Below, in pieces: positions 16,647 to 25,890 of a stretch of DNA of 64,000 nucleotides. Both the position numbers and the translations under genes were made by a program. The stretch spans positions 3,416 to 67,415 of the forward strand of contig JAEZBX010000061.1 of NCBI GenBank assembly GCA_023412765.1, given 5' to 3'. Source of the DNA: Bacteroidota bacterium. GTDB taxonomy: Bacteria > Bacteroidota > Bacteroidia > Cytophagales > Cyclobacteriaceae. The notes under the pieces were generated by a model. It was not told the DNA's origin. It worked only from the letters and a program-made list of their open reading frames with translations, and did not search any database. The stretch's first letter is position 1; the number at the start of each line of letters is the position of its first letter.

Positions 16647-17510
16647 ATGAGTAAGAACAAGTTGTGGCTTGTGTATGCCATCGTCACCACGGCATTTTGG
16701 GGAGCTTGGGGTGCCTTGATCGAAATCCCTGAGAAGGCCGGATTCCCTGCAACTCTGGGATATTCAGTATGGGCAATAACGATGGTTCCGTGCGCAATAG
16801 TCGCGCTTTACATTGCGAAATGGAAACTTAATGTTGAGAAACGGTCGATATTTCTTGGCTGCGTTATCGGATTGACCGGAAGCGGTGGGCAGCTTTTGCT
16901 TTTTCAAGCACTGCGTAGCGGTCCGGCTTACATTGTCTTCCCACTGATTTCACTCTTTCCAATTCTTACAATATTCTTATCCATTGTCTTTCTTAAAGAA
17001 CGTGGCACGATGAGGCAGTGGATCGGCATTATTGTAGCCCTGATCGCCATTGCCTTTTTGTCATATCAGCCTGCATCAGCAAATATAGCCGAGAATTTTG
17101 GTTGGCTGCCCTTGTCGATTCTTGTATTTATTCTTTGGGGCGTACAGGCATACGTTATGAAATTTTCGAATTACACGATGACTGCGGAAAGCATTTTTTT
17201 TTATATGACGCTCACGGCGGTGATAATGATACCTATCGCAATAGGGATGACTGATTTCTCCGTGCCGATTAATACCGGTTTCAAAGGTCCGTACCTGACA
17301 GCCCTTATTCAGGTGCTCAATGCTATCGGAGCGCTTACACTAGTCTATGCGTTGCGCTATGGGAAAGCGATGGTGGTCGTGCCCATGACCGGACTATCGC
17401 CACTGATAACTGTTGTTATTTCATTGATTCTTTACGCTGTTGTCCCTGGCCCCATACTTGGCACAGGTGTGATCCTGGCGATGATTGGTATTTATCTTCT
17501 GTCTGAGTAA
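16647..17510 (+). CDS. DMT-superfamily (EamA-type) permease
   Basis: A protein of 287 residues with about ten hydrophobic helices in two five-helix halves, the EamA/RhaT-like layout. The first half begins VYAIVTTAFWGAWGALIEIP and contains LFQALRSGPAYIVFPLISLFP and the family stretch SIVFLKERG; the second half contains VLNAIGALTLVYALRYGKA and VVPMTGLSPLITVVISL. Drug/metabolite transporters of this type carry sugars, amino acids or nucleotides. The position beside the DUF5107 gene and 5 kb from the aga genes suggests uptake of a sugar at the inner membrane (inference). It is monocistronic. Confidence 0.88.
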   Translation: MSKNKLWLVYAIVTTAFWGAWGALIEIPEKAGFPATLGYSVWAITMVPCAIVALYIAKWKLNVEKRSIFLGCVIGLTGSGGQLLLFQALRSGPAYIVFPLISLFPILTIFLSIVFLKERGTMRQWIGIIVALIAIAFLSYQPASANIAENFGWLPLSILVFILWGVQAYVMKFSNYTMTAESIFFYMTLTAVIMIPIAIGMTDFSVPINTGFKGPYLTALIQVLNAIGALTLVYALRYGKAMVVVPMTGLSPLITVVISLILYAVVPGPILGTGVILAMIGIYLLSE

Positions 17511-17631
17511 TTAGGAAACTTAGGAAACATGTTGTTAAAATGCATGCGTGTACTCATGTAAGCTTTCCGTTCAGATATAACAAAACAATGAGTTTAACAG
17601 CGCTACTTTGCACCTAACATCATAATCTGAA

Positions 17632-18972
17632 ATGATCCGTTACCTGTATTCGATATTCCAGTCGTTTTTCTTGCTTGCAGTAATTAGTTGCAATGAGGAA
17701 GACAACCCCTCACCACCTTTTGAAGAAGTCAAAATGAGTTTCGCGCGGCATGGAAGCGGCGATCTATTTGCGAACCATCCCATTAAGATGTATCCTTTTC
17801 CTCAAAATTCTAGCCGCGAAGCATATACGTACAAATGGTCAATGGGGGATGGGGCTGAGAGTAGTGAATCTACTCCAACACACACGTTTACAAGTCCGGG
17901 TATATATACCGTGCGACTGACAGTAAATTTGAAATATTATAAAGACAGCACAGTCGTCATTCATCCAAAACCATTGATGATTGGAGAAAAAAATACCAAA
18001 AACGTCGGCAAGTTCATTTATTCCCAAAATGCAGGGTATCAAATTTTGTACTTCCAAGAATTTGATTCAAAAATTGTAACACTTTCCGAGACTCATAATA
18101 TTCTAGAGACGAAACCCATCAAACTTGACAACAGTAGTACTTTATCTCAAATGTTAATTAACTCTGAGGGAAATTTGGTTGGATTGGATGACCAGCTGTG
18201 GCAAATCGACCCGAATGGGCACGTTCTCTGGCAGAAATCGGCTGCCGACGCAAGCATGATGCAATCCAACTTGATAGAAAGTGAAGATGGATACTATTTT
18301 TTTAACGGCTTCTTTAAAGGCAATGATCATGTTGTTATACTAAAGCATGTAGATGATAGCGGCACGCTGGTAGAAGCACTTGAAGTTGGCAACAGTCGAG
18401 GATGGGAACCAATATATGGCGAATTTGAACAGCCGGATATCGTGCGGCTTCACTACGTTAATGATGCAGGAAAGCCTGTGATTTGGAAGGGAAAAATCTC
18501 AGGTGAGACAATTTTTGAAAGAGAATATGAATCATCACATGCAGGAAAATCCTTTAAGATCGAGGGCGGATACTTGTGTATTGGCGTTTTGACTGATGAA
18601 AATGATGTGTTACATTATTATGTTTATACAATGATAGATGAACAAGGAAATGTTCGATGGACAACCTATAACCCATGGTCAACCTATGAACGATACTGGA
18701 AACAATATCCGATTCAAGTTATTCACAGAGATGGATACAATTATATCTTTTACGGTGAAATGAACGGTGTCAAGCTCGATTCAAATGGCACCATCCTTTG
18801 GCTGAAAAGATTTACTTTTCTTCGTGATCGCTTCTGTTCCGTAACAGTAAATAAGAATCAAAATTTTGTACTACTGGGAACACATTGTGACCTTGATGGC
18901 GATGCGATAGAAGATGATGACAGTCAAATTTTCGTTCTCGAAGTCGACGAGGACGGAAAAATTATTGATTGA
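17632..18972 (+). CDS. PKD-domain lipoprotein of unknown function
   Basis: A protein of 446 residues. The N-terminus (MIRYLYSIFQSFFLLAVISC) is a lipoprotein signal with the lipobox cysteine at residue 20. A PKD domain follows at about 60-105 (YTYKWSMGDGAESSESTPTH and THTFTSPGIYTVRLTV). The rest is a repetitive beta-rich region reminiscent of PQQ/WD-like propellers (for example LWQIDPNGHVLWQKSAADAS, GVKLDSNGTILWLKRF), ending in DGDAIEDDDSQIFVLEVDED. It is probably a surface or periplasmic binding protein. It has no operon partner; the transposase pseudogene follows on the same strand. Confidence 0.8.
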   Translation: MIRYLYSIFQSFFLLAVISCNEEDNPSPPFEEVKMSFARHGSGDLFANHPIKMYPFPQNSSREAYTYKWSMGDGAESSESTPTHTFTSPGIYTVRLTVNLKYYKDSTVVIHPKPLMIGEKNTKNVGKFIYSQNAGYQILYFQEFDSKIVTLSETHNILETKPIKLDNSSTLSQMLINSEGNLVGLDDQLWQIDPNGHVLWQKSAADASMMQSNLIESEDGYYFFNGFFKGNDHVVILKHVDDSGTLVEALEVGNSRGWEPIYGEFEQPDIVRLHYVNDAGKPVIWKGKISGETIFEREYESSHAGKSFKIEGGYLCIGVLTDENDVLHYYVYTMIDEQGNVRWTTYNPWSTYERYWKQYPIQVIHRDGYNYIFYGEMNGVKLDSNGTILWLKRFTFLRDRFCSVTVNKNQNFVLLGTHCDLDGDAIEDDDSQIFVLEVDEDGKIID

Positions 18973-19040
18973 GGATACTTGTGGCCCTCACGGCTACAAA
19001 AAACATTACACGGCAATAGCGTTAAAACAAAGGAACGGGA

Positions 19041-19316
19041 AATATTATTCAAACTGAATGCAATCTACCCGTCTGGCAGGACTCGAACTATCAAGATGCA
19101 GCCGCATATTTCATCACTATCGATACCAGAAATAGCGAACATTACTTTGGTGAAATCCGGGGCGGCAAAATGTATTTATCTACCATCGGAACGATTGTGG
19201 AATCGGAATGGTTGAAAACGCCAGAAATCCGTGCTGATATGAATTTGGAATTGGATGAATTTGTCGTAATGCCAAATCACCTTCACGCAATATTGGCCAT
19301 TGGGGAAAATGAATAG
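19041..19316 (+). pseudogene. Truncated, frameshifted RAYT transposase copy
   Basis: This stretch is closely similar at the DNA level to the first half of the intact RAYT gene at 19428-20027. Compared with it, the copy has an in-frame stop early on (AAC TGA ATG) and one extra C near 19070 (CCGTCTGGCAG against CCGTTGGCAG). After the shift it reads WQDSNYQDAAAYFITIDTRN and on to MPNHLHAILAIGENE, then stops. The stop at 19314-19316 falls at the first bases of a REP palindrome, the same place where the intact gene carries its internal REP pair. The second half of the gene, with the catalytic tyrosine region, is missing. It is a dead sister copy. Confidence 0.85.
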
Positions 19317-19334
19317 ACGCCATGCATGGCGTCT
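19315..19334. repeat. REP palindrome a
   Basis: AGACGCCATGCATGGCGTCT, a perfect 20-bp palindrome, followed by CTAC as in the other copies. It joins directly to the truncated RAYT copy and lies 93 bp before the intact RAYT start. It is one of five related palindromic units within 730 bp. Confidence 0.85.
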
Positions 19335-19427
19335 CTACGTCTGGAAAACATATTGCAGGATCCGATTACCGGATTATGAAAATCATTACCATTGTCATTT
19401 CCTGTATTACACCGTTACCCATCATTT

Positions 19428-20027
19428 ATGCCCGAAAAATTTCAGAACAAATATCGAATTCCATCCACCCGTTGGCAGGACTGGAACTATCGAGATGCAG
19501 CCGCATATTTCATCACTATTTGCACCAGAAATCGCGAACATTATTTTGGTGAAATTCGGGATGGCAAAATGTATTTATCTACCATCGGAAAGATTGTGGA
19601 ATCGGAATGGTTGAAAACGCCAGAAATCCGTGCTGATATGAATTTGGAATTGGATGAATTCGTCGTTATGCCAAATCATTTTCATGCAATATTGATCATC
19701 GGGGAAAATGAATTTAATGGTAGAGACGCCATGCGTGGCGTCTCCAATATGCATCGTGGAGACGCCACGCATGGCGTCTCTACCAAATTCGGTCCGCAAT
19801 CCAAAAATCTGGGATCTGTAATCCGTGGATTTAAATCATCCGTCACCACGCAGGTCAAAAAATTGTATGATGATTCGGAGATCAATTCTGGTGATAAATT
19901 TTTTGATGGAGACCGTAGACCATTTCAATGGCAATCACGATTTCACGATCATGTTATCCGCGACGAGGAATCGTTCGATCGGATTCGCCAATACATTATT
20001 AATAACCCATTGAATTGGAAGTCGTAG
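19428..20027 (+). CDS. REP-associated tyrosine transposase (RAYT, Y1/IS200-like)
   Basis: A protein of 199 residues from the ATG at 19428 (MPEKFQNKYRIPSTRWQDWN); an upstream in-frame start at 19392 is less likely. It has the Y1 transposase fold: AAYFITICTRNREHYFGEI, the HUH motif in MPNHFHAILI, and the tyrosine-bearing helix FDRIRQYIINNPLNW near the C-terminus. RAYTs process single-stranded REP hairpins. The coding sequence contains an inverted pair of REPs (19718-19785) translated as a variable loop, NGRDAMRGVSNMHRGDATHG, before GPQSKNLGSVIRGFKSSVT. REPs also lie on both sides of the gene. The reading frame is intact, so it may be active. Confidence 0.9.
   Translation: MPEKFQNKYRIPSTRWQDWNYRDAAAYFITICTRNREHYFGEIRDGKMYLSTIGKIVESEWLKTPEIRADMNLELDEFVVMPNHFHAILIIGENEFNGRDAMRGVSNMHRGDATHGVSTKFGPQSKNLGSVIRGFKSSVTTQVKKLYDDSEINSGDKFFDGDRRPFQWQSRFHDHVIRDEESFDRIRQYIINNPLNWKS
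19718..19785. repeat. Inverted REP pair inside the RAYT coding sequence
   Basis: Two 29-bp arms, 19718-19746 and 19757-19785, are perfect reverse complements around a 10-nt loop (ATATGCATCG). Each arm contains a REP unit that is itself nearly palindromic (GAGACGCCATGCGTGGCGTC and its complement). The whole can form one long hairpin or two small ones, like the BIME pairs used by RAYTs. It is read through in frame. Confidence 0.9.
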
Positions 20028-20028
20028 G

Positions 20029-20046
20029 GACGCCATGCATGGCGTC
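20029..20046. repeat. REP palindrome d, between convergent genes
   Basis: GACGCCATGCATGGCGTC, a perfect 18-bp palindrome, begins one base after the RAYT stop codon (20025-20027). The conserved flank CTCTAC after it contains CTA at 20048-20050, which on the minus strand is the TAG stop of the amidohydrolase gene. It probably also acts as a hairpin between the two convergent genes. Confidence 0.85.
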
Positions 20047-20047
20047 T

Positions 20048-21142
20048 CTACCTATAAACCGCCGCATTCAATATCTTCATCGCATTCTTGTTATAAATTT
20101 TTTCTAAAACATCGTCGGGCAGAAAAATGCCGTAGATCATCCAGCGTCCCTGCAGATGGTGGCCTTCTGCTGGATCGATATATTCGTCGTCGGTTTCGAG
20201 GAAACGATAGTAAATGCTGTATGCCTTTGCGTCAGGAGATGTATCGGTTCCAAACAACACGCGATCCTGATACTTGATCATGAACTTACGTGCGCTATAG
20301 GGCTGCCGTCCCAATTCACTGATACGAGCATCAATGTCTACGAAAAAATTTGGATAGGTTTCAAGCCACATAGATACAGTACCAAGATCTTCAGGTAGAT
20401 TTCCCATGTGCGCCCCTATGAAAGTTGTCTTCGGATGTTTTGCCAAAACACGATTTCGTTGAGCAAGAATCTCTTCCTTCGCTGGAAAATCATTTCCATA
20501 AAATGACCATTCCGGATGCTCGGCTAGTTCATCATATCTTTCATTATGCTCATCTACTGGTGTAAAAAATGCTTTTGGGTCGGAGATGTGGATCATGACC
20601 GGAATTTTTAATTCACCACATTTTGCCCAGATGGGATCCAGTCGCGGGTCATCGACAGGAACCACCTTTCCTGTTTTGTCCTTTACAGTAAGCCCCAGCG
20701 ACTTGAATACTTTGACACCTCGGACTCCAAGCTTAGCCGCTTCTTCCAATCGCTTTGCTTCGTTAACTCCAAAGTTTGGTTCGTCAATCCGCCGCCAGTC
20801 CGGAGCAAAAAAAACAAGCAGTCGTTCTTTAGAAAGCGATTGTGATTTCTTTAAATGTGCTTTGTAGAAGTCATCCTTCGAGTGACCATCGAGACTTACA
20901 GCGATCCTTACACCTGCTTTATCCATCTCTTTCAAATAGTTCTCCATCTCATCCAGGTCGCCAAGGTGATTGTGAATATCAATTACAGGAAACTTAGGAC
21001 GCAGTATGGTGGTTCTGGGTACCACCATCTGGCTAACAGGCTTCCAATCCAACAATTTTAAATCCTGCGCAACGCTGTGGCTGGACATGAACAAAAGGGA
21101 AAGCAACGCAGTGGTTGCACAAACTTTTTTGAAATGCATCAT
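20048..21142 (-). CDS. Exported amidohydrolase-2-type metal-dependent hydrolase
   Basis: A protein of 364 residues (ATG at 21142 or 21139). A Sec signal ends near SSHSVAQ. The TIM-barrel amidohydrolase motifs are FPVIDIHNHLG (HxH metal site, after strand 1), IPVMIHISDP (His), FIGAHMGN (His) and VLFGTDTSPD (Asp). This is the amidohydrolase_2 branch, which includes lactonases and decarboxylases. It is last in the anti-sigma - SusC - SusD operon, 85 bp after susD, and so probably acts on the glycan or a lactone or amide derived from it. The actual reaction is unknown. Its stop codon lies in the flank of a REP element. Confidence 0.85.
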   Translation of the reverse strand: MMHFKKVCATTALLSLLFMSSHSVAQDLKLLDWKPVSQMVVPRTTILRPKFPVIDIHNHLGDLDEMENYLKEMDKAGVRIAVSLDGHSKDDFYKAHLKKSQSLSKERLLVFFAPDWRRIDEPNFGVNEAKRLEEAAKLGVRGVKVFKSLGLTVKDKTGKVVPVDDPRLDPIWAKCGELKIPVMIHISDPKAFFTPVDEHNERYDELAEHPEWSFYGNDFPAKEEILAQRNRVLAKHPKTTFIGAHMGNLPEDLGTVSMWLETYPNFFVDIDARISELGRQPYSARKFMIKYQDRVLFGTDTSPDAKAYSIYYRFLETDDEYIDPAEGHHLQGRWMIYGIFLPDDVLEKIYNKNAMKILNAAVYR

Positions 21143-21226
21143 TCAATCGTCTAGAACTATTAAACTATCAAAAGAAAAGTCCTGATATGGCAGGACTTTT
21201 CGATAACCAAATTAAAACCCCAATCT

Positions 21227-22678
21227 TCAATCTGTAATTTCGTATCCAGGATTCTGGCTACCCAGTATCTGCGCATCATACACAGGAATTGGATATAAGT
21301 AATCTTCCTCAGAAAAGTTGGCCAGAATATCGTCGCGACCCGCAAAGATTGTTGGCAACAATCTTTTTCTCACAATATCATGCCACCTGTCATATTCAAA
21401 ACAAAGTTCCTTATCCCTCTCTGCAATTACTGCAGCATCGAAGTCTGCAGCCGACAATCCACCAGGGAGGTCTGCCAGAGCGCTAGGTGTATTAAGATCA
21501 ACGTTAAATGCACGCCTTCTGACCTGGTTGATGGCTTCATAAGCTTCAGGAGTAGGGGAACCTGCAGCCATGTTAGCAGCTTCGGCATAAATCAGCAATA
21601 CGTCGGCAAATCGAATGATTGGAAAATTCGCCCTGCTTTGATAGGTGTTGTATTCATCGTCAGAAATGTATAAGTATTTCCGGATGAATGGTCGCTGCTC
21701 ATCAAATTCAGTATACGGCGTACCATTGACTTCGACAATCAGATAAGCAGCCTGACGAGGTTCGTCGGGTGAGCTTTCAAACCAGCTATCCGACCACTCA
21801 GGATCAATGCTGGCATCACCCCATCCCTCCAGTAACGAAGGCGCCCATATTTGAGGATCTGTCGCCGGATCGTCTGCAGTAGAATTGAAAGACCACATCA
21901 TTTCTGGTCCATATTTATATTCAGGTTTAAACACATCATCGACTTTTGGTACAAGTGAATGTGTTCCATCATCCATCAGGTCGGCAGCTAAATCCCGGGC
22001 TTTCGCAAAATTTTCTGTCTTATTAAGAGGAGCTGTAGCCATTGTCAAATATACTTTCGCCAGTAATCCTTTGGCAGCTGATGATGACGGTCTCCCCGGC
22101 GCACCATCCCACACAGCAGGAAGTTTTTCAATAGCAAAGGTGAAATCGTCAACGATCAAATTATACACTTGCTCAATAGGCGTTCGTGTCGTAATGGGAT
22201 TGGTCACCGGGTCTGGCGTATCTTCAGTTATTAAAGGCAGATCACCATACAAGCGCACCAACGTAAAATAGTTATATGCTCTCAGGAATCTTGCCTGAGC
22301 CATCAATACATCTATATCTGATTGATCAACGCCCTCAATCGATCCGCCCTTCACGGCTCTTATAACACCATTGATGTTGTTCAATGCCCTGTAGTGAATA
22401 TTCCAGAGGTCGTTTCCATAGTTCGAGCTTATGTTCAGATCTCCATCCAGGAGCTGATCGTCGTGAACAAAATTTCCATATCCATAAGAATACCCGCCCC
22501 AGTAATCCCAAAGTTGATTCATCGAACCCGTTAAGGCGGCTTCGCCTTGCCCTATCGTTGTGTAGAAATTTGAAGGGCTCACAAATCCTTCCGGGCTTTC
22601 GTCGAGGCTTTGGCAGGCTGAAGCAGCGACGAGAGCAACTACTGCGCTATATTTTTTTATTGATGTAAATGCTTTCAT
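21227..22678 (-). CDS. SusD/RagB-family glycan-binding lipoprotein
   Basis: A protein of 483 residues. The start MKAFTSIKKYSAVVALVAAS leads into ACQSLDESP with the lipobox cysteine at residue 22. The family landmarks are FYTTIGQGEAALTGSMNQLW, the helical segment LMAQARFLRAYNYFTLVRLYG with DLPLITEDTPDP, AAKGLLAKVYLTMA, and the C-terminal FPIIRFADVLLIYAEAANMA and ELCFEYDRWHDIVRKR. It caps the SusC transporter on the cell surface and binds the glycan. Only 10 bp separate it from susC. Confidence 0.95.
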   Translation of the reverse strand: MKAFTSIKKYSAVVALVAASACQSLDESPEGFVSPSNFYTTIGQGEAALTGSMNQLWDYWGGYSYGYGNFVHDDQLLDGDLNISSNYGNDLWNIHYRALNNINGVIRAVKGGSIEGVDQSDIDVLMAQARFLRAYNYFTLVRLYGDLPLITEDTPDPVTNPITTRTPIEQVYNLIVDDFTFAIEKLPAVWDGAPGRPSSSAAKGLLAKVYLTMATAPLNKTENFAKARDLAADLMDDGTHSLVPKVDDVFKPEYKYGPEMMWSFNSTADDPATDPQIWAPSLLEGWGDASIDPEWSDSWFESSPDEPRQAAYLIVEVNGTPYTEFDEQRPFIRKYLYISDDEYNTYQSRANFPIIRFADVLLIYAEAANMAAGSPTPEAYEAINQVRRRAFNVDLNTPSALADLPGGLSAADFDAAVIAERDKELCFEYDRWHDIVRKRLLPTIFAGRDDILANFSEEDYLYPIPVYDAQILGSQNPGYEITD

Positions 22679-22688
22679 AAAAAACTTT

Positions 22689-25600
22689 TTAGAATGTGAT
22701 ATCTACGCCAACCGTAAATGTTTTGGAAGTAGGATAGCTACCAAAATCGATACCCAAGCTCGCATCATTTGAATTGAACGAACTAATTTCCGGGTCATAA
22801 CCGGTATAATCCGTAATGGTAATGAGATTTGTTCCCGTTACATATGCCCGCAGTTTAGCCATGCCAAGCTTCGAGATCATTGAGGTAGGCAACGAATAGC
22901 CTAAAGTGATATTCTTCAGTCGCACATACGATGCATCCTCTACCCAACGGCTTATCCGGCTATCGCCAACCGAGACCCTACCCGACGGAAGTGCTGCTGC
23001 TTTACGATCGCTTTGTAGAATAAATGCGGGCACATCTGTATCCTGATTTTCGGGTGTCCAACGATTTAGCAAATTAGCGCTGGTACCTTCTCCCGGTCTC
23101 TCAAGACGAATTCTGTTTATGTTGAACAGATCGTTTCCGTATACTCCCTGGATGAGAACAATGAGTTCAAAATTCTTATAAGATAGTCGATTACTCCATC
23201 CGTAGATAAAATCTGGTAAGGCATTGCCGATAACAGTCAGATCGGAATTGTTAATTACTCCGTCATCATTGATATCCTTGTATTTTATATCGCCAGGTAG
23301 TTGACCAAATACAGCGGCTTCATCCCTTTCCGCTTCGCTCCATGTTCCTAGCGTAATCCGCCCGGTCATTTGACCGAATGGCTCACCCGCTTTCAAATAC
23401 ATCAGCGCAGCACTATTGGTTATACCATAACCTGCACCCGTCGTAGTTCTAAATGGAAGCCTGTTTTCATCTGCAAGTTTAAGGACCTTACTCTTGTTAA
23501 ATGAAATGTTGAATCCCGTATTCCAACGCAGCTCACCCACCAGTGGGTCACCACCTAACCCTATCTCTATACCTTTGTTTTCAGTTGAACCGATGTTATC
23601 CACGATGCTGCTGAAGCCAGTCATCGTAGGCAATTGACGGCTAAGTAAGAGATCCTTTGTTGTTTTCACATAATAGTCGAAGGATGCTGTCAATCTTCCG
23701 TCGAAAAGGCCCATGTCAAATCCGATGTCGGTTTGCGTAGTTGATTCCCATTTCAGATTTGGATTTGCAGCTCGGATAATACTGAATCCTATATTGGTAG
23801 CGCCACCGCCGTCATAGGGATAATTTGCTCCTGACAAAATTTGAGAAAGGGATGCATATGGACTAACACTTTGGTTACCTGTGATACCCCAGCTTCCGCG
23901 AATCTTCAATTCAGAAATTACGTCTATATCTTGCAAGAATTTCTCTTCGGAAACTCTCCACGCCGCGGAGACAGAGGGGAAATAACCCCATTTGTTGTTG
24001 GCTCCGAAAACCGAAGATCCATCGGCGCGATAACTTGCTGTCAGCAAATATTTATCAGCCAATGAATAATTGACCCTTGCAAGGTAAGAATTGATAACCC
24101 TTTTTCTGTTGTATGAGGCTGCAAACCTGGTGGAGGCACCACCAAGATCCCATATACTTTTATCATCAACGGAAAATCCGTTTGCTTCCACAGACGTATT
24201 CTTGTCAGTCTCCACCTGTTGTTCAGCCACCGCTGTAATTGTCAAATCATGAATACCAAACTGTTTGTTGTAGGAAACGATATTGGAATTCTGCAAGCGT
24301 GTATATATACCGTTAGAAGTTTGCGCAAGTCCGGATTTTTGAAATCCTGTGAAGGTATTCGCATTCATGTACCGGTAGTTGTTAGAATTCCGAGTGACCG
24401 CCCCGCCAGTAATTCTAATCGAAAGTCCCTGTAGCGGTTTGAATTCCAGATACGCATTGAGGTTATTGCGCATAGTATTGTTATCAACAAACACTTCCTT
24501 TGCACTTGCAACTGGGTTGCCCATACCAGGTTCTCCAAAGTTAGATGGGTGCTTGCTGTAATTTCCCAACTCATCATATATAGGAATAGTCGCTCCCCAG
24601 CGTGGCGCAAGGCTAACGACCTGGCCAAGAGCATCAACATCTTGTGGTCCTTCACCAAAAGGTGGTGTACTTCCCTTCTCTCTTATACCGGCCCAGGTCA
24701 ATCCGAAACTCAGCCATTTGTTGATATCGATATTTACATTTGAACGAAGTGTAAAACGCTGGAACTCCGAGTTTAACAAAATACCCTGCTGATCAAGATA
24801 TCCGCCTGACACCAAATATTGCACGTTGTCCGTACCACCACTAATACCGAGTTGATGGCTTTGCATTGGAGCGGTGCGGTAAACTGCATCTTGCCAATCT
24901 GTTCCTCCATTTCTCTCAAAGTCTGCGATTTGTTCGGCAGTGAAAATTGGTGTGGGAGTAATAATGTCATCGCCTGGCTGATTTTGGCTTGCGCGATTAT
25001 CATTTATCGATCTTGCAAAATCTGCAGCATTCATCAAATCAAGCTTTTCGCGAAGTTGCTGATAGCTGAGACTATAGCTGTAATTAATTACAGGCGTCCC
25101 CTTCTTACCTCGTTTGGTTGTAATTAACAACACCCCATTTGCCCCCTGTGATCCGTAGATCGCCGTTGCCGATGCATCTTTGAGAATCTCGATCGATTCA
25201 ATGTCGTTTGGATTTAGTGATTCGATTTCCACACCTTGCAGTCCATCAACAACAACCAGAGGCTGGTTGCTACCCGTGATGGAATTCATACCGCGAATAC
25301 GGATTGTTGTTTTTCCACCGGGCTGCCCACTTGGATTTAAAACCATCACACCCGGGGCACGTCCCTGAAGCGCCTGGTCAACACGTTGCATCGGCAACTG
25401 GTTAAGGTCTTCAGATTTTACTGAACTAATAGCACCAGTAAGGTCACTGCGCTTCTGAGTACCATATCCCACAACGACAACTTCGGAGAGTGTAGCCGGA
25501 TCCGGTTGCAATACAATGTCCAGCGTAGTTTGCCCCTCAACAGTTATCTCCTGTGACGCGTATCCTATGAATGACACTACGAGGATGTTTGAGCCACTGG

Positions 25601-25871
25601 GCACTGTCAGGCTGAATCTACCGTCACCGTCTGCCGTTGTACCGATGGTTGTTCCCTTTACCAGGACGTTCGCACCCGGCAGCAAATCTCCAAGCTGATC
25701 CTTGATCGTACCGGAAACAACCCTGTCCTGGACAAAAGGCGAAAGTGCCGACGTCGCATTAATAGTGTATGATTCATTGTGAGCGCTCGCCAGTCCCGGA
25801 CTCGTTAGCCAGACCCCAAAGAATAACACACCTATGAATGCCTTAAACTTTAATTGTAGTAGTTTAGTCAT
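22689..25871 (-). CDS. SusC/RagA TonB-dependent outer-membrane transporter
   Basis: A protein of 1060 residues. After a signal peptide come a carboxypeptidase-like regulatory domain (VVSGTIKDQLGDLLPGANVL through DIVLQPD, about 48-125), the SusC signature LSEVVVVGYGTQKRSDLTGA, a plug domain (VDQALQGRAPGVMVLNPSGQ, ASATAIYGSQGANGVLLITT) and the barrel, ending in TFTVGVDITF. It imports oligosaccharides using TonB energy. It has no N-terminal STN (secretin/TonB short N-terminal) domain, so it is not built for FecA-type surface signalling, although an anti-sigma-like gene precedes it by 19 bp. It is in one operon with susD and the amidohydrolase. Confidence 0.95.
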   Translation of the reverse strand: MTKLLQLKFKAFIGVLFFGVWLTSPGLASAHNESYTINATSALSPFVQDRVVSGTIKDQLGDLLPGANVLVKGTTIGTTADGDGRFSLTVPSGSNILVVSFIGYASQEITVEGQTTLDIVLQPDPATLSEVVVVGYGTQKRSDLTGAISSVKSEDLNQLPMQRVDQALQGRAPGVMVLNPSGQPGGKTTIRIRGMNSITGSNQPLVVVDGLQGVEIESLNPNDIESIEILKDASATAIYGSQGANGVLLITTKRGKKGTPVINYSYSLSYQQLREKLDLMNAADFARSINDNRASQNQPGDDIITPTPIFTAEQIADFERNGGTDWQDAVYRTAPMQSHQLGISGGTDNVQYLVSGGYLDQQGILLNSEFQRFTLRSNVNIDINKWLSFGLTWAGIREKGSTPPFGEGPQDVDALGQVVSLAPRWGATIPIYDELGNYSKHPSNFGEPGMGNPVASAKEVFVDNNTMRNNLNAYLEFKPLQGLSIRITGGAVTRNSNNYRYMNANTFTGFQKSGLAQTSNGIYTRLQNSNIVSYNKQFGIHDLTITAVAEQQVETDKNTSVEANGFSVDDKSIWDLGGASTRFAASYNRKRVINSYLARVNYSLADKYLLTASYRADGSSVFGANNKWGYFPSVSAAWRVSEEKFLQDIDVISELKIRGSWGITGNQSVSPYASLSQILSGANYPYDGGGATNIGFSIIRAANPNLKWESTTQTDIGFDMGLFDGRLTASFDYYVKTTKDLLLSRQLPTMTGFSSIVDNIGSTENKGIEIGLGGDPLVGELRWNTGFNISFNKSKVLKLADENRLPFRTTTGAGYGITNSAALMYLKAGEPFGQMTGRITLGTWSEAERDEAAVFGQLPGDIKYKDINDDGVINNSDLTVIGNALPDFIYGWSNRLSYKNFELIVLIQGVYGNDLFNINRIRLERPGEGTSANLLNRWTPENQDTDVPAFILQSDRKAAALPSGRVSVGDSRISRWVEDASYVRLKNITLGYSLPTSMISKLGMAKLRAYVTGTNLITITDYTGYDPEISSFNSNDASLGIDFGSYPTSKTFTVGVDITF

Positions 25872-25890
25872 ACGTATGTGGATTATAAGT

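Noticed and set aside
18979..19215. 78-codon frame before the RAYT gene
   Set aside because: It is read in the wrong frame across the truncated RAYT copy; the transposase frame is recovered only after the 1-bp insertion.
19315..20046. CRISPR-like array of palindromic repeats
   Set aside because: The repeats are fully palindromic, unevenly spaced, in both orientations and partly inside a transposase gene. They are REP elements; no cas gene is present.
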